From AP-15 sp963716115 (GTDB lineage: Bacteria; Pseudomonadota; Alphaproteobacteria; ATCC43930; CGMCC-115725): 64,000 nucleotides of DNA. The stretch is taken from assembly GCA_963716115.1 (NCBI GenBank), contig CAVQSZ010000020.1, positions 313,264 through 377,263 of the forward strand. The letters are read 5' to 3'. Under the pieces are notes generated by a model, which ran no database searches, had not been told where the DNA came from, and saw nothing but the letters and a program-made list of their open reading frames with translations. This document shows, one piece after another, positions 60,671 to 64,000 of this stretch (positions within the stretch are counted from its first letter, which is position 1; each line of letters starts with the position of its first letter). Position numbers and translations under genes: made by a program.

Positions 60671-61869
60671 CGGGGCGTCTCTCTTTCCTCGAGGGCGGCG
60701 CGGTAGAGGGCCAGGGTCTGGCGGGCGACGATCGCCTCGGCGAAGTCGCGCTCGACGAGCGCCCGCCCGGCCTGCCCCATCGCCCGGCGCCGCTCGGGGT
60801 CGCCGGCCAGCGCGGCGATCGCCTCGGCCAACGCCTCGACATCGCGCGGCGGAGCCAACAGCCCGGTCTCGCCGGGTCGAACGATCTCGCGGCAGCCGGG
60901 GACATCGGCGGCGACAATCGGCCGGCCGCAGGACGCCGCCTCGATCAGCGCCTTGGGCACCCCTTCGCCATAGGTCGAGGGCAGCACTGCGATCGCCGCC
61001 CGCCGCCACACCTCGCGCACGTCGGCGACCGGGCCGAGCCAGGCGATCCCGGTCTCGGCCGCCAGCGCGGTCAGCTCGGCCGCGGTCAGCGAGTCCGGGT
61101 TGTCGGGATCGATCGGCCCGGCCAGCACCAGCTCGACCGGCAGGCCGCGCGCCCGCAACCGGTGGATCGCCGCCGCCGCGTCGAGCACCCCCTTGCCGCG
61201 CAGCATGCGCGAGACCAGCGCGATCGTGACGGCGCCGCCGGCCGGGTCGGGCATTGCGGCGAAATGCCCGATATCGACCCCCGAGCCACGAATCAGCGCG
61301 ATCCGCTGCGGCGCGGCCCCGAGCGCGGCGAGCGCGGCGGCGTCCTCCGGGTTCTGCGCGACCAGCCAGCCGCTCCGCCCGCGCGCGGCGAGGCCAAGGG
61401 CCGCGGCGAGGATCGGCCGCCGCAGGCTCGCCCGCGGGCCGGCTGACGAGAAGCCCGAGCCCAGGCCCATCACCGAATTGACCTGCGCCGGCATGCCCGG
61501 CCCGCGCCGAAAGGCGAGGCGCCGCGCGAGGCCGCCGAACAGCACCGGCTTCAGCGCGATATGGTGCACGATGTCAGGCCGCTCGGCGCGATAGAGCCGC
61601 GCGATCTCGGCGACCGCGCGCCCGGCGCCGAGAAGCCCGTCGCCGCGGCGGCGCCACGAGAGCGGGCGCAGGATGAAGCCCTCATCGCCGATCCTCTCGC
61701 CATGGGCGCGCACCCGGGCGGCGACCACGATGTCGAAGCCGGCGTCGCGCGCCGCCCGCGCGACGGGCAGCCGGTGCGAGCAGAAATACCAGTCCTCGGT
61801 GACCAGAAAGAGCAGCTTTGGCCGCCGCCCGCGATGTTGCGCCGCGTTCTGGTCGGGAATGGGCGTCAT
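60667..61869 (-). CDS. glycosyltransferase family 4 (GT-B)
   Basis: 400 residues. KLLFLVTEDWYFCSHRLPVA starts the first Rossmann domain, typical of the group that transfers sugars to undecaprenyl-linked or surface polysaccharide precursors. PDIVHHIALKPVLFGGLARR follows. In the second domain IALVSRMLRGKGVLDAA (loop after domain entry) and the EGVPKALIEAASCGRPIVA motif (E-x7-E type) bind the nucleotide sugar. The ATG at 61869 lies in a repeat, so the first residues (MTPIPDQNAAQH) may be repeat-derived. Paired with the divergent epimerase, a surface-polysaccharide role is inferred. Confidence 0.9.
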   Translation of the reverse strand: MTPIPDQNAAQHRGRRPKLLFLVTEDWYFCSHRLPVARAARDAGFDIVVAARVRAHGERIGDEGFILRPLSWRRRGDGLLGAGRAVAEIARLYRAERPDIVHHIALKPVLFGGLARRLAFRRGPGMPAQVNSVMGLGSGFSSAGPRASLRRPILAAALGLAARGRSGWLVAQNPEDAAALAALGAAPQRIALIRGSGVDIGHFAAMPDPAGGAVTIALVSRMLRGKGVLDAAAAIHRLRARGLPVELVLAGPIDPDNPDSLTAAELTALAAETGIAWLGPVADVREVWRRAAIAVLPSTYGEGVPKALIEAASCGRPIVAADVPGCREIVRPGETGLLAPPRDVEALAEAIAALAGDPERRRAMGQAGRALVERDFAEAIVARQTLALYRAALEERETPR

Positions 61870-61934
61870 GGCGAGGAGCGCGGCGCGCGGCGGAGCATTC
61901 TCGGCCCGAGATTGCTTCGCTTCGCCCGCGATGA
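61864..61934. repeat. degenerate palindromic repeat across a divergent gene start
   Basis: CGTCATGGCGAGGAGCGCGG on the left and GATTGCTTCGCTTCGCCCGC followed by GATGAC on the right form imperfect arms of a familiar dispersed repeat (CGTCAT…GCGAGGAGCG…/…ATTGCTTCGCTTCG…ATGAC). It covers the start codon of the glycosyltransferase and the presumed start of the epimerase. Confidence 0.6.
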
Positions 61935-62913
61935 CAAGCTGAGCCGCTCGTCGATCCGATGGCGGAGGAAAAAGGGCCTGGCGCGCATCCTGGTGACTGG
62001 CGCGGCCGGCTTCATCGGCCGGGCGCTGTGCCGCGGCTTGGCCGAGCGCGGGCATCAGGTCCTCGGCCTGACGCGCCGGGCGGCGGAGCCGATCGCCGGC
62101 GCCGTGCTGCGCGCGATCGGCGATATCGGGCCGCAGACCGACTGGCGGCCCCACCTCGCCGGCGTCGACATCGTGGTTCATCTCGCCAACCGGGCGCACC
62201 GGGCCGGGCTCGACCCGGCTTCCGGCGCGGAGCCCGAAGCCGCGGCGGCGCTGGCGCGGGCGGCGGCCGCGGCCGGGGTGCGGCGCCTCGTCCAGATGAG
62301 CTCGGTGCGGGCGATGGGGGCGGCAACCGAACCGGGGGCCCCGTTTCGTCCGGACGACCGGCCGCGCCCGAGCGACCCCTACGGCCGGGCCAAGCTCGCG
62401 ACCGAGCGCGCGCTATCGGCCGCCGCGGCCGAGACCGGCCTCGATCTCGTGATCCTGCGCCCGCCGCTCGTCTACGGGCCTGGGGTAAAAGCAAATTTCC
62501 GAGCGCTGATCGGGCTCGTCGCGAGCGGGCTGCCGCTGCCCTTCGCCGCCGTCGACAACCGGCGCAGCCTGATCTTTCTCGACAATCTGGTCGACGCCGC
62601 GGCTCTGGTCTGCGTTGATCCCAAAGCGGCGGGCCGCGCGCTGCTGGTCCGCGACGCGGCCGATCTGTCGACCCCCGAGCTGATCCGGGCGCTCGCCGCC
62701 GGGCTCGGCCGCCGGCCGCGGCTGTTCGCGGTCCCGGACGCCGTGCTTGGCCTGCTGCGCGGCGTGCCGGCGCTCGGCCCGCCGCTGTCGCGCCTGACCT
62801 TGTCGCTGCAGGTCGACGACAGCGAAACCCGCGCCGCGCTCGGCTGGGCGCCGGGGGCCGCGCCGACCGAGGCGCTGGCGCGCACGGCGCGCGGCTTTCG
62901 TCGAAAACCGTGA
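61912..62913 (+). CDS. NAD-dependent epimerase/dehydratase (extended SDR)
   Basis: About 333 residues from a TTG at 61912. The Rossmann motif is ILVTGAAGFIGRALCRGLAE, the Tyr–Lys pair is in DPYGRAKLATERAL, and the Ser lies in VQMSSVRAMG. LVILRPPLVYGPGVKANF and RSLIFLDNLVDAA are typical of UDP-sugar epimerases. No ATG or GTG lies near the expected start; the conserved region begins at GLARILVTG and the TTG falls inside a repeat, so the true start is uncertain. The substrate is probably a UDP-sugar used by the neighbouring glycosyltransferase. Confidence 0.88.
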   Translation: MLRFARDDKLSRSSIRWRRKKGLARILVTGAAGFIGRALCRGLAERGHQVLGLTRRAAEPIAGAVLRAIGDIGPQTDWRPHLAGVDIVVHLANRAHRAGLDPASGAEPEAAAALARAAAAAGVRRLVQMSSVRAMGAATEPGAPFRPDDRPRPSDPYGRAKLATERALSAAAAETGLDLVILRPPLVYGPGVKANFRALIGLVASGLPLPFAAVDNRRSLIFLDNLVDAAALVCVDPKAAGRALLVRDAADLSTPELIRALAAGLGRRPRLFAVPDAVLGLLRGVPALGPPLSRLTLSLQVDDSETRAALGWAPGAAPTEALARTARGFRRKP

Positions 62914-63275
62914 GGAGAACGGCCGCGCTGGAGCGTTCACTGTCTGAGACGTCGGCGAGGGAGGACGCGCTGAGCGAAGACACTGAGCTCATTCGACAGG
63001 CGATGGCCTATGTCATCGAGGTCTATCGCGAGCTGGCCGAGGAAAACGGCGCCCCTACCCTCGGCACGCAGAACCAAGCCGTCGATTTCATCCTCGCAGA
63101 CCCCGAGCTGCGCGACGCGGCCGTCCGCTGGGCGCGGGCCGGCGACAGCGGCGAGGCGTCGACCAGGCCGCGCCGGCGACCGCCGTGCGACGATGCCTAT
63201 CGGCGGATCGCGGCGCATCTGAGACGGGCGATGGCGCCGCCGGTGTTCCAGCGCCTGAGGCAAGGCTCGGGCTGA
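62910..63275 (+). CDS. hypothetical protein
   Basis: 121 residues from a GTG that overlaps the epimerase stop (GTGA), or about 92 from the ATG at 63003 (MAYVIEVYRELAEENGAPT). The protein is charged and mostly helical, with TLGTQNQAVDFILADPELRD and an Arg-rich linker, and has no signal peptide or membrane helix. It shows no motif I recognise. The overlap suggests cotranscription with the epimerase. Confidence 0.5.
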   Translation: MRRTAALERSLSETSAREDALSEDTELIRQAMAYVIEVYRELAEENGAPTLGTQNQAVDFILADPELRDAAVRWARAGDSGEASTRPRRRPPCDDAYRRIAAHLRRAMAPPVFQRLRQGSG

Positions 63276-63381
63276 ATCGAAGACGATTTTGCTTAATCCT
63301 GGCGGGCGCCCCTGTGCCGGCGGCCGCGGCGCGCTATATCGGATCGCCATCAGGCCGACGATATTGCGCAAGAGGGTTCTC

Positions 63382-63867
63382 GTGCCGAGCTTCGACATCG
63401 TTTCCCGGATCGACCTTGCCGAGGTCGACAACGCGCTTGCCGGAATGACGCGCGAGATCGCCACGCGGTTCGATTTCAAGGGCAGCAAATGCACGATCGA
63501 GCGCAAGGAAGGGGCGCTCGCCATCCTCGCCGACGACGAATTGAAGCTGAAGCAGATGCACGAGCTCCTCAAGGTGCACCTGACCCGGCGCAAGGTCGAG
63601 CCGGGATCGCTCGACTACAAGCCGCCCGAGAAGGCCTCCGGCAACACGCTGCGCCAGACGATTGCGCTGCGCCAGGGGGTCGACGCCAACCTGTCGCGGC
63701 AGCTGATCCGCGAGATCAAGGACAGCAAGCTGAAGGTGCAGGTCTCGATCCAGGGCGACGAGCTGCGCGTCACCGGCAAGAAGCGCGACGACCTGCAGCA
63801 GGCGATCACGCTGGTGCGCGGGCTGAAGATCGAGCAGCCTCTGCAATACCTCAATTTTCGCGAATAG
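63382..63867 (+). CDS. YajQ family cyclic-di-GMP-binding-type protein
   Basis: 161 residues, exactly the usual length, from a GTG with AGGG five bases upstream. PSFDIVSRIDLAEVDNA starts the family; TREIATRFDFKGSK, LAILADDELKLKQMHELL and SLDYKPPEKASGNTLRQ follow, with KIKDSKLKVQ-like IKDSKLKVQVSIQGDELRVT and KKRDDLQQAI at the end. The upstream extension to 63289 has no family resemblance. Members bind nucleic acids or cyclic-di-GMP in different bacteria; the role here is not settled. Confidence 0.95.
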   Translation: MPSFDIVSRIDLAEVDNALAGMTREIATRFDFKGSKCTIERKEGALAILADDELKLKQMHELLKVHLTRRKVEPGSLDYKPPEKASGNTLRQTIALRQGVDANLSRQLIREIKDSKLKVQVSIQGDELRVTGKKRDDLQQAITLVRGLKIEQPLQYLNFRE

Positions 63868-63887
63868 GCGCCCGGCTCTCCCCGCTC

Positions 63888-63916
63888 TTGAGTCGGCCGG
63901 CGCGGCGCGCTATTAA
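63888..63916 (+). promoter_or_regulatory. promoter of tRNA-Glu
   Basis: TTGAGT (63888–63893), 17 bases, TATTAA (63911–63916). The start of transcription would fall near 63923, five bases before the tRNA. Confidence 0.55.
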
Positions 63917-63927
63917 CAGATGGCCTC

Positions 63928-64000
63928 GTCCCCTTCGTCTAGAGGCCTAGGACACCGCCCTCTCACGGCGGCAACACCGGTTCGAATCCGGTAGGGGACG
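63928..64000 (+). tRNA. tRNA-Glu (anticodon CTC)
   Basis: The acceptor arms GTCCCCT and AGGGGAC pair at the two ends, followed by the discriminator G at 64000. The anticodon stem CCGCC/GGCGG encloses the loop CTCTCAC, anticodon CTC. The T arm has the GGTTCGAATCC core. The gene reaches the window edge; any encoded CCA lies outside. Confidence 0.95.

Overview
The window reads as the chromosome of a GC-rich alphaproteobacterium. Pointers are the block ubiG / lysC–NPD-type oxidoreductase–ptsP / RodZ-like / ispG / hisS / prfA–prmC / DUF4167 / clpB, the argH–lptM–lysA–DUF4175 operon, DUF1178 and DUF882 proteins, and a methylsuccinyl-CoA dehydrogenase of the ethylmalonyl-CoA pathway. The gene order resembles Rhodospirillales or Hyphomicrobiales; I cannot name the genus from sequence alone.

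1–11.7 kb is the right part of a prophage that runs off the left edge. On the minus strand, reading right to left, it has two early genes, small and large terminase subunits, a small structural protein, then an unusual run of five genes that all start with export signals (a tailspike-like protein with four internal repeats, two small unknowns, a tail-fibre-like protein, a LamG-like protein), then the portal protein and a truncated structural gene. A divergent control region near 10.95–11.0 kb has back-to-back promoters, a palindromic operator candidate and a CI-type repressor split into two overlapping frames.

11.7–25.4 kb is a conserved housekeeping run on the minus strand: clpB, DUF4167, prmC–prfA, hisS (frameshifted as sequenced), ispG, a RodZ-like gene, ptsP, an NPD-family flavoprotein and lysC. 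25.5–35.1 kb holds ubiG, ubiE and ubiB, small enzymes (nitrilase family, glutaredoxin, ComF, methyltransferases, Uma2) and mcd. 35.4–46.8 kb carries an ACT-like/Nudix pair, an ArsR regulator, gluQ, an esterase, a TlpA thioredoxin, the argH–lptM–lysA–DUF4175 operon, a DUF882 protein and a ferritin–VIT1 fusion.

47.3–59.7 kb is one peptide-type ABC transporter locus: five tandem, paralogous, Tat-exported substrate-binding proteins followed by two permeases and two ATPases. Two of the five binding-protein genes are broken by single-base insertions as sequenced. With hisS this makes three +1 frameshifts in GC runs, which looks more like sequence error than decay. 59.7–64 kb has a repeat-rich intergenic stretch, a DUF423 protein, a glycosyltransferase and an NAD-dependent epimerase diverging from a repeat, a YajQ protein and a tRNA-Glu at the right edge.
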